64,000 bases of DNA from Microbacterium halimionae (lineage in GTDB: Bacteria > Actinomycetota > Actinomycetes > Actinomycetales > Microbacteriaceae): positions 868,001 to 932,000 of the forward strand of contig NZ_JAAOZB010000001.1 of assembly GCF_011761265.1 (NCBI RefSeq), given 5' to 3'. Shown here piece after piece: positions 9,501-17,894 of this stretch. Position 1 is the first letter of the stretch. Each line of letters starts with the position of its first letter. The notes under the pieces are model-generated. The model was not told where the DNA came from. It did no database searches and saw only the letters and a list, made by a program, of their open reading frames with translations. The position numbers and the translations under genes are program-made.

Positions 9501-12500
9501 ACCGATAGCGACGTGGCAACACCGGGTGTGTCAGCGTCGGTGTCGATGAGCGACGCCTCAACCGAGGGGGATGGCACCGACTCGAGGTCGGTCTGATCCA
9601 CCGCGGTGACGTAGTAGGTGTAGTCGAGACCAATGCGCGCAGTGGAATCGGTGAACGTTGGCTCGTCGACGGCAGCGATCAATGCGGCCGAATCCTCAAA
9701 TGGAGACTGTCGATACACGTTCCAGCTGAGATCGGGTTGCTCATCCCATTCGAGGCTCACAGCGGGAGATTCAGGGTTGGCGTCAACGTCTGAGATCGCA
9801 AGCCCGGTGGGGCCGAGGAGGATCGGTGTGATCTCGAGACCATTGAGCCGCGTGCCAGCCGCAGCTCCGTACGCTTCGACCGTGAGTTGTCCGTCGGTGA
9901 CCAGGAACGGGCCGCGCAGGGTGCTATTCACACTGCCGCGACCGGCATTTCCAGAGCCTGCCTCGGTGCCCTCGACACGGAAGCTCGTGCGCGTTGATCC
10001 GATCCAGTCGCCGGAGTACGTCATCACCGAGTACGTGCCGTTTGGTACGTCGAGGTTGAAGGTTCCGCTGTCTCCGGGCAGAAGGAAGTCACGCACCAGA
10101 TCATTCGCCGCGCCATCGGCGCTGCCGCGGTCGCGGCCTCCCCAGCCAGAGCGGTCGAGGCCGTAGCCGCGCTCTTCGGTGTAGACCGTGGCATCCGTCA
10201 CCTCGGTATATCCCGGCATGGTCGGGTTGCCCGCCAACTGGAAGTCGAACTTATACAGCGCCTGCTTTGTGGTGAAGGTGACAGTTGCGCTCGGCTCCGA
10301 CTCGCCCCGACCATTGACTGCCACGACGCGGTATCGGTACCCGGTGCCCTCGGCGAGTCCCTGCACGATTGAGCTCGTCTGTGTTGTCGTTCCGACGAGA
10401 GCCCAGGTGGGTTCTGGGTCGGCAACGGCTTGGCGGTAGATCTTGTAGACGTCGGCTGTCGCTGCGGCATCCCACTGGAGTGTTGCGCCGCCGTTGCTGA
10501 TGGCTCCAGCCACGACGTTCTGCGGTGACGGGGGCACTTCGGCTGGCGGATCAATATCGATCACAGCGGATGCGAGTGGGTCATCGAGGGCCGCGACATC
10601 CTGAGCAATCAGGCGTGCCATCTGGATGGCCCCGTACTCCTGAAAGTGGGTGTCATCGGTTGTGCCTCCCGGTCGGTTCGGGAAGATGCCCGGATCGACA
10701 TGAAGGAACACGGCCTTCGACGCCTCGGGGCCAATCTCGTTGAGGTACTCGCGCGACGACGCCGAGAGGTCGACGAGCAGCACGCCTTCTTCGCCAGCGA
10801 GCTCTGTCATCTTCGCGACGTATTCGGGAAAGCTCACGTTGAACTGCCCTGTCGCTTCATCGAAGCTGCGTCGCGAGACCGGCGTGACCAAGATGGGGGT
10901 TGCGCCGCGCTGGCGCGCTCCCTCGACATACACGCGCAGATACTCTTTGTAATCTTCGGGGCTCGCATAGCGGTCATCGACGCCCTGAGTTGCGTCGTTG
11001 TGACCGAACTGAATGAACAGATAGTCGTCGGGACGAATGGCGCGAAGTACATCGTCGAGACGCCCCTGCGTCAAGAAGTTCTTCGAGGAACGGCCGCCAA
11101 TTGCCTGATTGTTGAACGCGATGTCATCTTCAAAGAAGCGATCGATCATCTGGCCCCAGCCGGCCTGGGGTGCGTAGGCGGTGGGGTCGTATGTCTGAAC
11201 AGTCGAGTCGCCCGTGATGAACGCGGTCGTAATGGCGCCGGCTACCCGCTCGGGCAGGCGTGTAATCGTGAGCGCATTGAGCGCTGCAGTGTCGCCTCCG
11301 AATTCGAGCGTCAGGACGCCGTCAACTAGTGCGATCTGAAAAGCCATTTCGAGGTAGGCGCCCGCGCTTTGCGGATTCTCCAGCACCTTCGGGATCGACT
11401 CTGCCGTGATGGTCGTGGTCGTGGCCTGCTCAGCGTCACCCGCAATGAGCTGCACCGAGTAGTCGCCGGCGCCGAGAGCGACAGCAAACGTCGATCCGGA
11501 AACGGCAACGAAGTCGCTGCGGGTGGCGTCGTCGGTGCCGCGGTCGATATCGGATGCATCGGCCGGAGGCGTGGTGAAGCCGTAACCCCATGCATCGTCG
11601 AATGCGGTGGTACTCGTGATCGCGATGGCATCTGTCGCGACAGCGCCCGGGCCAAAGTCAAAGGTGACGACATCGCCGTCGGGAAGCTCGGCAGGTGGTG
11701 CGTACGATGTTGCATCCACCACGGCGGGCTCGGATGTGCCCGCGGGGTTGCTGGCCGAGACGCGATAGGTCCAGCCAACTGTGGTGTCGATACCGGCGTC
11801 TGTGTAGCCCGGCACGTCGAGAGTCGCGACAGCTTCGAAGCCGTCAGTTCCGGTGACGGCTCGTTCAACGCTGTAGGTTTCGGCATTTGCTGTCGCTGAC
11901 CAGGTGAGGCTGATGGCATCCTGTGTTACCTGCGTCACCGCGAGATCTGTCGGCGCTCCGGGCGCGGCGAGCTCAGGAATCGTGCCGCTTGTCACCGAGT
12001 CGCTTTGTGAAGACGAGCGGCCGAAGCCGCTGACTGCGACGACGGCATAGGCGTAGTTAGCGCCCGTTGTGACGGTCTCGTCGGAGTAGGCAGCGTCGCC
12101 GATGTTTTCTGCGATGGGGGCGAAGGCGCCGGCGGTGGAATCTTCGGCGATGTCAGCCCGCAGCACTGTGTAGCTGGCGGCATCCGCTTCTGCAGCCCAG
12201 GCGAGCGTGACGCCGTTGTAAGCGACGCGAGTGATCGTGACATCGCTCGGAGCGGCGGGTGTCACCGGTGCGACCTCGATGCCGTTGACGTAGGCTCCGA
12301 GACCTGAGCCGGTGAGTCCGACGGTGAGCTGACCATCTTCGACAAGAGCGCGGAAGGTGGCAGTTGTTGACTCGGCCCGCCCCGTCGTAATGCGCTCTTG
12401 GGCGACCCCTTCGAGCGAGACGGTCGCGTTCGTGCCCGATGTGCCGGTGAGCGCGTCGCCGATCGTCACGGTGACGTCGTAATCGCCCTCGGGTACGTCA

Positions 12501-12865
12501 ACGAGGAACTCCCAGTTGGTGCCGGCAACGAAGTCTTCGGCGACAGCGTCTGCGGGAGTGCGGTTGCCAGTGCGGTCGCGGTCGAACAGCGTCGCACCGT
12601 CAGGAATCGCAATGCCGAACCCCGCCTCGGCCGTGTACAGCGAGTTGGTGCGAACCGCCTCGAAACCGTCGGCAACGGGGCTCGTCGCGGTGCCGAAGTC
12701 GAAGCGATACGTGCCATCATCGGCGGGCTCGATCGCGGATGCCGCCGGGGCTGTGAGCGCGGCGCTCGCGACTAGCGCGACAGCGGCGAGCGTGGCAATG
12801 GCGGCTCGACGGCGCGAAAGATGGTGATCCGCGGGGGATGCAGGATCGGACAACGCGTAGGGCAC
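6569..12865 (-). CDS. Secreted multidomain rhamnogalacturonan acetylesterase (CE12) and rhamnogalacturonan lyase (PL11)
   Basis: A 2098-residue exported pectin enzyme. A long signal peptide ends near residue 44 (Arg-rich start, hydrophobic core, AASA). Domains by eye: malectin-like 52-200; fibronectin III 203-297 and 302-389; malectin-like 400-537; SGNH acetylesterase 547-763 with nucleophile Ser554 in GDST, GGRSS at 590-594, GHND at 621-624 and catalytic DTH at 738-740; FnIII 779-867; malectin-like 872-1013; FnIII 1015-1107 and 1115-1205; PL11 lyase about 1208-1797 with calcium-type DxDGDG loops near 1325, 1390 and 1537; an Ig-like segment 1817-1902; and two homologous C-terminal repeats 1913-2004 and 2011-2098 that look like carbohydrate-binding or FnIII-type modules (LWWGxN, LxENGxLI). 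No LPXTG anchor. It would deacetylate and cleave rhamnogalacturonan I outside the cell. Its upstream region carries two LacI-type palindromes. Confidence 0.93.
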   Translation of the reverse strand: MPYALSDPASPADHHLSRRRAAIATLAAVALVASAALTAPAASAIEPADDGTYRFDFGTATSPVADGFEAVRTNSLYTAEAGFGIAIPDGATLFDRDRTGNRTPADAVAEDFVAGTNWEFLVDVPEGDYDVTVTIGDALTGTSGTNATVSLEGVAQERITTGRAESTTATFRALVEDGQLTVGLTGSGLGAYVNGIEVAPVTPAAPSDVTITRVAYNGVTLAWAAEADAASYTVLRADIAEDSTAGAFAPIAENIGDAAYSDETVTTGANYAYAVVAVSGFGRSSSQSDSVTSGTIPELAAPGAPTDLAVTQVTQDAISLTWSATANAETYSVERAVTGTDGFEAVATLDVPGYTDAGIDTTVGWTYRVSASNPAGTSEPAVVDATSYAPPAELPDGDVVTFDFGPGAVATDAIAITSTTAFDDAWGYGFTTPPADASDIDRGTDDATRSDFVAVSGSTFAVALGAGDYSVQLIAGDAEQATTTTITAESIPKVLENPQSAGAYLEMAFQIALVDGVLTLEFGGDTAALNALTITRLPERVAGAITTAFITGDSTVQTYDPTAYAPQAGWGQMIDRFFEDDIAFNNQAIGGRSSKNFLTQGRLDDVLRAIRPDDYLFIQFGHNDATQGVDDRYASPEDYKEYLRVYVEGARQRGATPILVTPVSRRSFDEATGQFNVSFPEYVAKMTELAGEEGVLLVDLSASSREYLNEIGPEASKAVFLHVDPGIFPNRPGGTTDDTHFQEYGAIQMARLIAQDVAALDDPLASAVIDIDPPAEVPPSPQNVVAGAISNGGATLQWDAAATADVYKIYRQAVADPEPTWALVGTTTQTSSIVQGLAEGTGYRYRVVAVNGRGESEPSATVTFTTKQALYKFDFQLAGNPTMPGYTEVTDATVYTEERGYGLDRSGWGGRDRGSADGAANDLVRDFLLPGDSGTFNLDVPNGTYSVMTYSGDWIGSTRTSFRVEGTEAGSGNAGRGSVNSTLRGPFLVTDGQLTVEAYGAAAGTRLNGLEITPILLGPTGLAISDVDANPESPAVSLEWDEQPDLSWNVYRQSPFEDSAALIAAVDEPTFTDSTARIGLDYTYYVTAVDQTDLESVPSPSVEASLIDTDADTPGVATSLSVERIEKRELEIAWAQPVDAAYYLVFRSETEGERGTFAGFADTGRFVDTDVLTTIPYYYSVVAVGAGGTGDTSEQLATDAVTVLQRQAEYLDRAPSAVSTDEGNLVAWRLLGTDPSEIAFHVYRDGERLTDEPIADSTNYLDADGTTESRYLITKVIGDVETTEGEDIAVQDASYLSVPLNKPADGYTKDGQPYTYSANDTSVGDVDGDGQYELFVKWYPSNAKDNSQAGYTGNVYLDAYRLDGTQLWRIDLGVNIRAGAHYTHFMVYDLNGDGRAEVSVKTGDGTIDGLGQPIGNASADYRNSSGYVLSGPEYLTVFDGATGAAIDTVDYIPARGDVGSWGDTYGNRVDRFLASVAYLDGEHPSVIFSRGYYTRAVVAAYDFDGESLSTRWVIDSNDAGSEGLYGQGDHSMSVADVDGDSKDEIVYGSATIDDDGSLLYSTGLGHGDAQHVSDLDPGRPGLEIFSAHEDMGAAGNRGATMRDAATGEILWDIAATVDTGRAAAGDIDPRYAGAEGWAIGGDASWNSRNGELRSAQGELISENIPAANFLAWFDGDALREIVDHDFNQEEYFGVPTVSKWNWETETQETILIDEGARSNNGTKGTPNLQADLFGDWREEIAWRSADSSELRIYSTTDVTDIRIPTLMHDMQYRVAVAWQNTGYNQPPHPSFFIGDGMDPAPMPSIAVTGAPTGEGDTTPPVVSGLPADGALFATTESLTLAVTADDPESGVRSLDVAFDGEPVASDAVIDLDGLAGTHTLTARAVNHDGAVTSQAAQILVYADNGSSQAPARGVLSSNSGWEDGLHDGAFTISMNLWWGENGSVFRLYENGALISTQVLSADSPNAQVTTVQVAGRENGTYEYTGELINAAGVTSTTSTTVRVKDAAPGAPVLSHDNWDGDGNYTVTSNLWWGTNATEYRLLENGVLIDEQELVAASPQAQRAKSAVVARESGTYEYVVEFENTAGVTSSQPLNVVVR

Positions 12866-12986
12866 AGTTCCTCCTTGGGCGACATCGGCAAAGGGGTGTG
12901 CAGCGGGATGCAGCGACTTTGCGGCACTCCGAACACCGAACGAGCACGCACGTGTGCGAGCCTCTCGACCAGAATGCCATTATCTT

Positions 12987-13070
12987 GGAAAGCGCATTCC
13001 GAATCTGTTCGCAGCGATCCTGACATGCCGTACACGTGGTGCGCAACCCTTTATGAAACGTTTCTCATAA
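12987..13070 (-). promoter_or_regulatory. Promoter region of the CE12-PL11 gene with two LacI-type operators
   Basis: Operator 1 is GGAAAGCGCATTCC (12987-13000), a 14-bp palindrome with one mismatched pair. Operator 2 is a perfect stem TTATGA/TCATAA around an AACGTTTC core (13051-13070). On the minus strand a candidate promoter TTGCGC (13041-13046), 18 bases, CAGGAT (13017-13022) lies between them, so one operator is upstream of -35 and the other is just past the start site. The centres are 67 bp apart, which would suit looping. The divergent gene at 13159 might share operator 2. Confidence 0.6.
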
Positions 13071-13158
13071 AGCGGGTTGGGCCGCCCAGTGTCCGTTACG
13101 GGTGACAGGAAGTTGCTACCTTGTGAGACCAACGTCGGCATGCATGAGGGGGTAGCTG

Positions 13159-13845
13159 ATGTCTCGCGAGGCACCTCGCTCATCGTTCAGCGTGCTCGGC
13201 GAGATCGCACTCTGGATTGCGCTGCCGACGATCGCGGTGCTCGGCTACTGGGCCATGCTCTTGAGGGCAATGGGCGTCGCGGGATGCGAAGGTGCATGCG
13301 ACATGGACCTCATCGATTGGGCCTATGGAGCCGTTCCGTGGGGGATCGGAGCGGCGTTCACCGTCGCCATTGTCGGCGCGGTTGTGCTTGTCCTTATGCG
13401 CCAGCGAACGGCCTGGGCGGCGGGCGCCGGCGTCGTCGTCCTCCTCGCGTCATTCGTCGTCACCGGCAGCGTTGTGGGCGAGGGGTTCGCGCCGATGCAT
13501 GAGCGGAACGAGCGATCTGCGAGAGAAGCGGCGTCGCCACCTCCGCCGCTCCCACCGGTTGCTCCGATAGGTGCGTGGGGTACTGCTGGCCAGGGGCAAG
13601 CGCACATCACTTTTTCAGCCGATGGCACGTTAGCCGGGAGCGACGGATGCAACGATCTTGAGGGTATCTGGATGCAGGGCGCCGATGGCGAGATTTCGAT
13701 CGACAAAACCGACGTGACGTTTCTCGCGTGCGACGGACTCGATACGTGGTTCAGCTACGGAGAATCAGCTGTCATCGCCGATGGTTTTCTGTACGTGAAG
13801 AATTCCGACGGTTCGGTAATCGGCGGATTCGACCGCGCGGAGTGA
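13159..13845 (+). CDS. Membrane protein with a C-terminal META-like domain
   Basis: A 228-residue protein with three hydrophobic segments (near residues 15-35, 53-77 and 86-105), followed by a charged and Pro-rich linker (PPPPLPPVAP). The C-terminal domain of about 90 residues has the META/HslJ look: a beta strand with ITFSADGTLAGSDGCND, then W, and an AC pair (FLACDGLDTWF) that could form a disulfide with the earlier Cys. The META domain is therefore predicted to face outward. META proteins have been linked to stress and adhesion, but no enzymatic role is known. The ATG is preceded by GAGGGGGT. A downstream membrane protein of unknown function is transcribed in the same direction 50 bases away. 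Confidence 0.75.
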   Translation: MSREAPRSSFSVLGEIALWIALPTIAVLGYWAMLLRAMGVAGCEGACDMDLIDWAYGAVPWGIGAAFTVAIVGAVVLVLMRQRTAWAAGAGVVVLLASFVVTGSVVGEGFAPMHERNERSAREAASPPPPLPPVAPIGAWGTAGQGQAHITFSADGTLAGSDGCNDLEGIWMQGADGEISIDKTDVTFLACDGLDTWFSYGESAVIADGFLYVKNSDGSVIGGFDRAE

Positions 13846-13895
13846 GGCGCTGACGCAACACTCGCTATCGTCAATGTTGTGCAGGGGTCGTCGCG

Positions 13896-14465
13896 GTGAT
13901 GAGATTCGCAGCTTCCGCTTCCTGGTTCGTCAGCGATGGGGAGAACCTCCGCGCCGAGCCATCGTCACAATGGGCAATGGTTACGGGACTTGCGTTGGGG
14001 CTCAGCCTCGTGCTTTTGGTCCTCCTGCGAGCGCGACATTGGCGTCGCAAGATGGCTCAAGCGCTAGATAGATCAGGTGCGCCAGTTACCTTCGTTGCTG
14101 TGCCGGCCCGCGGCGGCTTTGGTCCGCCCACTCGCACATTGAGTGGCGCGCCCTTCCCTTTTGAAGGCGGGCGGGGCGCCGTGGGAATCGCAATAGCTGA
14201 AAGCGGCGTTTCTTTCTGGGAGTATTCGTCTCGCACGCCGGTGAAACGGTTCTCGCTAGAGGTCGAGACTGAAGTCCAAGTGGATTCTCGATTGGGCGAA
14301 GTGTGGCTCAGCTGGACGCACGAACGCCAACGTGTGCGCCTCGGGCTGATTCCGATCACTGTGGACACCATTGTGCGTCGCAGAGCGAAGGGTCAGTGCG
14401 AAGAGCTCATCGAGGCATTAAAGCTTTCGCATCCGCCGTCTCATCGCGTTGGAGACTCCTCCTAG
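13896..14465 (+). CDS. Single-span membrane protein of unknown function
   Basis: A 189-residue protein that may start at GTG 13896 or at the adjoining ATG 13899. One transmembrane segment (about residues 27-46, MVTGLALGLSLVLLVLLRAR) is followed by basic residues, and then by a soluble beta-rich domain of about 120 residues with an exposed WLSWTHERQRVRLGLIPI stretch, reminiscent of a PH-like fold. I do not recognise the family. The last four bases overlap the stop of the convergent aldehyde dehydrogenase gene. Confidence 0.6.
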   Translation: MMRFAASASWFVSDGENLRAEPSSQWAMVTGLALGLSLVLLVLLRARHWRRKMAQALDRSGAPVTFVAVPARGGFGPPTRTLSGAPFPFEGGRGAVGIAIAESGVSFWEYSSRTPVKRFSLEVETEVQVDSRLGEVWLSWTHERQRVRLGLIPITVDTIVRRRAKGQCEELIEALKLSHPPSHRVGDSS

Positions 14466-15904
14466 GCGCGTAATACGCCGTTTCGGCGATGGGGGAGCGA
14501 AGCGAGCGTGCTGTCTCGAAGAGACTCGGGTAGAAGATGCTCGGGGGCGTCCTGGAACGCGATCGGGCGCAAGAAGCGACGGATGGCGGTAGCCCCGACC
14601 GACGTGTGGAGCGACGTTGTTGCGGGCCACGGGCCGCCGTGTTGTTGTGACCAGGTGACGGCAACACCGGTGGGCCAGCCTGCAAAGAGCACGCGGCCTG
14701 CCCGCAGCTCAAGAGCTTCGAGAATCGCAACGACGTCATCGCTTGGTTCGCTGTGGAGCGTTGCTGTGAGGCTCCCCGGCACAGCCTCGAGGGTGAGCAG
14801 GAGTTCTGCGTCGTTGTCGTATCGCACCAGCAAAGTCACGGGGCCGAAGCACTCTTCCAAAAGCACGTCCGCGTGGGCCGCGACTGCCGCGGCATCTGTT
14901 GCAAGCACCACTGGACTCGCGGATGCCTCGTCGTCGCTCGTGCCACTAAAGAGAACTTCCACGCTCGGCTCGGACTCAAGATGCGCAATACCGCGCGGGA
15001 ACGCCTCGGTGATGCGGTCGGTCAGGAGTGGGCCGCTCGCAGCACCCGCAACATGACTCACCACGGCGTCTTCGAAACCAGCATCCCGCGGAACGAATAC
15101 GACGCCAGGCTTCGTGCAGAACTGTCCGACGCCGAGTGTGAACGAAGCAACGAGCCCCTGGGCGAGTTCGTCGCGGCGAGCTTTGATGGCGCTTGCCGTG
15201 ACGACGACAGGGTTGACGCTGCCGAGTTCGCCATAGAACGGGATGGGGTCTGGGCGACCAGTCGCGAGGTCGAACAAAGCGCGACCGCCGCTGAGCGAAC
15301 CGGTAAAACCGGCGGCCTTGATCGTCGGATGCTGCACGAGAGCGTTGCCAGCTTCGCGACCCTCGACGAGGGCGAGCGAACCCTGCGGTGCCCCGGCTCC
15401 CTCGAGCGCCTGAATCATGATCTCTGCGGTTCGCTCGGAGAGCCGCGGATGCCCGGAGTGAGCCTTCACGATCACGGGGCAGCCCGCGGCGAGAGCGGAC
15501 GCGGTGTCACCGCCTGCGACCGAGAACGCAAACGGAAAATTGGATGCCGCAAACACGGCGACGGGGCCAACCCCCGTGAGAGTGCGGCGCAATTCTGGCC
15601 GGGGAGGGGTGGCCGCCGGGTCAGCGTCGTCCACCGTGAGCTCGAGGTACGAGCCCTCCTCCACGACAGTCGCGAACAACCGCAGCTGACCGGTGGTGCG
15701 TGCTACCTCACCGCGCAGGCGAGGCTCACCGAGCCGTGTTTCTTCGTTGGCGATGGCAACGAGCTCGTCGCTGGCTGCACCGAGGGCATCGGCTGCGGCA
15801 CGAAGCCACGCGGCACGATCGGCGGCGCGTGAATGGCGCCAGACGGGAGCCGCCTGCCGCGCGAGGGCCGTGAGTGCGTTGAGTTCTGCCGTCGTGGTGG
15901 TCAT
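14462..15904 (-). CDS. 2,5-dioxopentanoate (alpha-ketoglutarate semialdehyde) dehydrogenase
   Basis: A 480-residue NAD(P)-dependent aldehyde dehydrogenase. Catalytic Cys263 lies in GVGQFCTKPG and the general base Glu226 in YGELGS; the cofactor region is SNFPFAFSVAGGDTASAL. The YGELGS and QFCTKPG forms are typical of the alpha-ketoglutarate semialdehyde subgroup, which makes 2-oxoglutarate in oxidative sugar-acid pathways. The start chosen is ATG 15904 (MTTTTAELNAL), with AAGGAGATGGC just upstream and an ATGA overlap with the preceding gene; an in-frame start at 15997 would intrude far into that gene. As the last gene of the operon it takes the product of the KdgD-type enzyme two genes upstream. 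No alternative aldehyde substrate is suggested by the context. Confidence 0.9.
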   Translation of the reverse strand: MTTTTAELNALTALARQAAPVWRHSRAADRAAWLRAAADALGAASDELVAIANEETRLGEPRLRGEVARTTGQLRLFATVVEEGSYLELTVDDADPAATPPRPELRRTLTGVGPVAVFAASNFPFAFSVAGGDTASALAAGCPVIVKAHSGHPRLSERTAEIMIQALEGAGAPQGSLALVEGREAGNALVQHPTIKAAGFTGSLSGGRALFDLATGRPDPIPFYGELGSVNPVVVTASAIKARRDELAQGLVASFTLGVGQFCTKPGVVFVPRDAGFEDAVVSHVAGAASGPLLTDRITEAFPRGIAHLESEPSVEVLFSGTSDDEASASPVVLATDAAAVAAHADVLLEECFGPVTLLVRYDNDAELLLTLEAVPGSLTATLHSEPSDDVVAILEALELRAGRVLFAGWPTGVAVTWSQQHGGPWPATTSLHTSVGATAIRRFLRPIAFQDAPEHLLPESLRDSTLASLPHRRNGVLRA

Positions 15905-16998
15905 GCCATCTCCTTTTCGAGCTGGGGTGAGAATCGTATGCCGATTCCGGCATGGGGTCGTTCCGTGAGCCAACCATCGGTGATATCCACCGGGCATTCA
16001 TCGGCGAGGGCGCCGAGAGCCGCGAAGCCGGCGTCTTCGACGTCTTCTGTCATCGGCTCTTGTTCGCCGACTGCAGCGAGGGTCATCGCGAGTTGTCCGG
16101 AGAGCTCAGGCAACAGGTGAGGATGCACCGGCACGCCCGAGTCTCGGGCGATATCGGCGATCGCCAGAAACGGTGTGATGCCGCCGACCCGCACGATGTT
16201 GGGCTGCACGATTTGAGCGGCGCCCGCGCGCACGTACTCTTCGAATCGCTGTCTTGTATGCAGGTTCTCACCGACCGCAATCGGCGTTGAGATCTGCTGA
16301 GCGAGCAGCGCGTGGCCCGCAAGGTTTTCGGCGCGAAGGGGTTCTTCGATCCATGCAGGATCGAATTTCTCGAGAGCTCTCACCGACTTCACAGCACGAG
16401 GCACGTCCCATCGCTGGTTGGCGTCGATCATGAGCGCGCGATCGGGGCCGAGCAACTCCCGCACTGCGCGGACTCGTGCGACGTCTTCGTCGAGATTCGG
16501 CCGACCCACCTTGATCTTGACGGCGTCGAAACCGGCGTCGATCCAACGCTGCACTTGAGAGAGCAATTCGTCTTCGGTGTAGTGCAGATTCACGCCGCTC
16601 CCGTAAGTGCGCACGCGCTTTCGCTTCTGGCCGAGCAGTTCAGAGAGCGGGGAACCTTGGCGGCGAGCTGCAGCATCCCACAGCGCGAGGTCGAGACCGG
16701 CGAGCGCGATCGTCGTGATGCCGCCGCCGCCAGCTTCGTGGAGGTGCTCCCACATGCCCTGCCACGCGGCGCCAGGGCTCGCATCGCGCCCGACCGCTGC
16801 GGGCGCGATGTCGTGGGTGAGCATCTGAGCTACGGCCTCGGCGCCGATCTGCGGCGTCCACGAGAATCCCCACCCTTCGCTCCCGTCGCTGCATTCGACG
16901 TGGGTCGCAATGATGCCGACAGACGTGACGTCAGCAGCCCATGGACGGGATAGCTTCATCCGCTGGAGACGGGACGTGAGGTGGGTAATCGTGGTCAC
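15901..16998 (-). CDS. Enolase-superfamily enzyme, probable galactarolactone cycloisomerase or galactarate dehydratase
   Basis: A 365-residue mandelate-racemase-group enzyme. Visible residues: Lys161-Ile-Lys163 on the second barrel strand, metal ligands Asp192 (MIDANQRWD), Glu218 (WIEEP) and Glu244 (VGEN), and His292 or His294 (VHPHLLPEL). Asn267 stands in QPNIVRVGG, where mandelate racemase has the Asp of its His-Asp dyad. The operon has uronate dehydrogenase upstream but no obvious lactonase. This favours a cycloisomerase that opens galactaro-lactone directly to a 3-deoxy-2-keto-hexarate, as known for Gci of Agrobacterium; a plain galactarate or glucarate dehydratase remains possible. The GTG start overlaps the previous stop as GTGA, so translation is probably coupled. 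Confidence 0.85.
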   Translation of the reverse strand: MTTITHLTSRLQRMKLSRPWAADVTSVGIIATHVECSDGSEGWGFSWTPQIGAEAVAQMLTHDIAPAAVGRDASPGAAWQGMWEHLHEAGGGGITTIALAGLDLALWDAAARRQGSPLSELLGQKRKRVRTYGSGVNLHYTEDELLSQVQRWIDAGFDAVKIKVGRPNLDEDVARVRAVRELLGPDRALMIDANQRWDVPRAVKSVRALEKFDPAWIEEPLRAENLAGHALLAQQISTPIAVGENLHTRQRFEEYVRAGAAQIVQPNIVRVGGITPFLAIADIARDSGVPVHPHLLPELSGQLAMTLAAVGEQEPMTEDVEDAGFAALGALADECPVDITDGWLTERPHAGIGIRFSPQLEKEMA

Positions 16999-17894
16999 AG
17001 TAGGGCGCGTCCGGTGTCGAGAATTTCGGTCAGGCGCGCTTCTTGAGACGCTGATGGATCGACGAGCGGCGCACGCACACTGCCGACATCGAGCCCACCC
17101 TGGCGAAGACCGGCCTTGATCAGCGAGACGCCAAACCCCGGCGTCTCATCGCGGAGTGCGACGAGTGGGCGGTAGAACGCGTCGATGATTTCGAGTCGTC
17201 GCGCATCGTCGCCGGCAACGTAGGCGCGATAGTGCGCGTTTGCGACTTCAGGAATCATCGCGAATGCGGCAGAAGAATAAAGAGGTATTCCAATACCGCG
17301 ATACGCCCCTTGAGTGAGCTCTGCTGTTAGCAGACCGTTGAAGAACGCGAAGTCGGTGCGCCCGGTTTCAGCGACTGCCCGCACGATGAGCTGCGCCGTA
17401 CCGACATCGCCCACGCCGTCTTTAAAGCCGACGACCTTTGGGTTTTCGGCAAGGTGCCGTACTGATTCGACGGAATATTGCGCGGTGCCACGGTGATAGA
17501 TGATCACGGGAAGGGGCGAGGCATCCGCTATGGCCTCGACATACGCCACGAGTCCCGGCTGCGGCCCGGATACGAGATACGGCGGCAAGACGAGCAGGGC
17601 GTCGGCACCCGCATCTGCAGCGCTATGCGCGACCTCGATGGCGTGACCGAGCGGGCCGCCCGTGCCAGCGACCACTGGCACTCGACCCGCGACGGCAGCA
17701 GTTGCGGTGCGCACAACCGAGGCTGCTTCGGCAGCTGAAAGGGCGTGATATTCGCCAGTTCCGCACGCCGGAAAGACCGCTCCAGGTTTGTGATCAAGCG
17801 CGGAACTGATGTGCGCCGTGAGCACATCGTGATTGATCTGACCATCTCCGTCGAATGGCGTGACCGGAAAAAAGAGGATGCCGTCGAAGTTCAC
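16995..17894 (-). CDS. kdgD: 5-dehydro-4-deoxyglucarate dehydratase (KdgD type, DHDPS family)
   Basis: A 299-residue class I aldolase-fold enzyme of the dihydrodipicolinate synthase family. It shows FPVTPF at residues 9-14, the carboxylate-binding CGTGE at 44-48, Tyr133 (IIYHRG) and the Schiff-base Lys158 (VGFKDGVGD). The GFKDGVGD form and the position between uronate dehydrogenase and ketoglutarate-semialdehyde dehydrogenase fit KdgD, which dehydrates and decarboxylates 5-keto-4-deoxyglucarate to alpha-ketoglutarate semialdehyde. It overlaps both neighbours by four bases (GTGA at each end). It could be another DHDPS-like lyase if judged without context. Confidence 0.88.
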   Translation of the reverse strand: MNFDGILFFPVTPFDGDGQINHDVLTAHISSALDHKPGAVFPACGTGEYHALSAAEAASVVRTATAAVAGRVPVVAGTGGPLGHAIEVAHSAADAGADALLVLPPYLVSGPQPGLVAYVEAIADASPLPVIIYHRGTAQYSVESVRHLAENPKVVGFKDGVGDVGTAQLIVRAVAETGRTDFAFFNGLLTAELTQGAYRGIGIPLYSSAAFAMIPEVANAHYRAYVAGDDARRLEIIDAFYRPLVALRDETPGFGVSLIKAGLRQGGLDVGSVRAPLVDPSASQEARLTEILDTGRALL

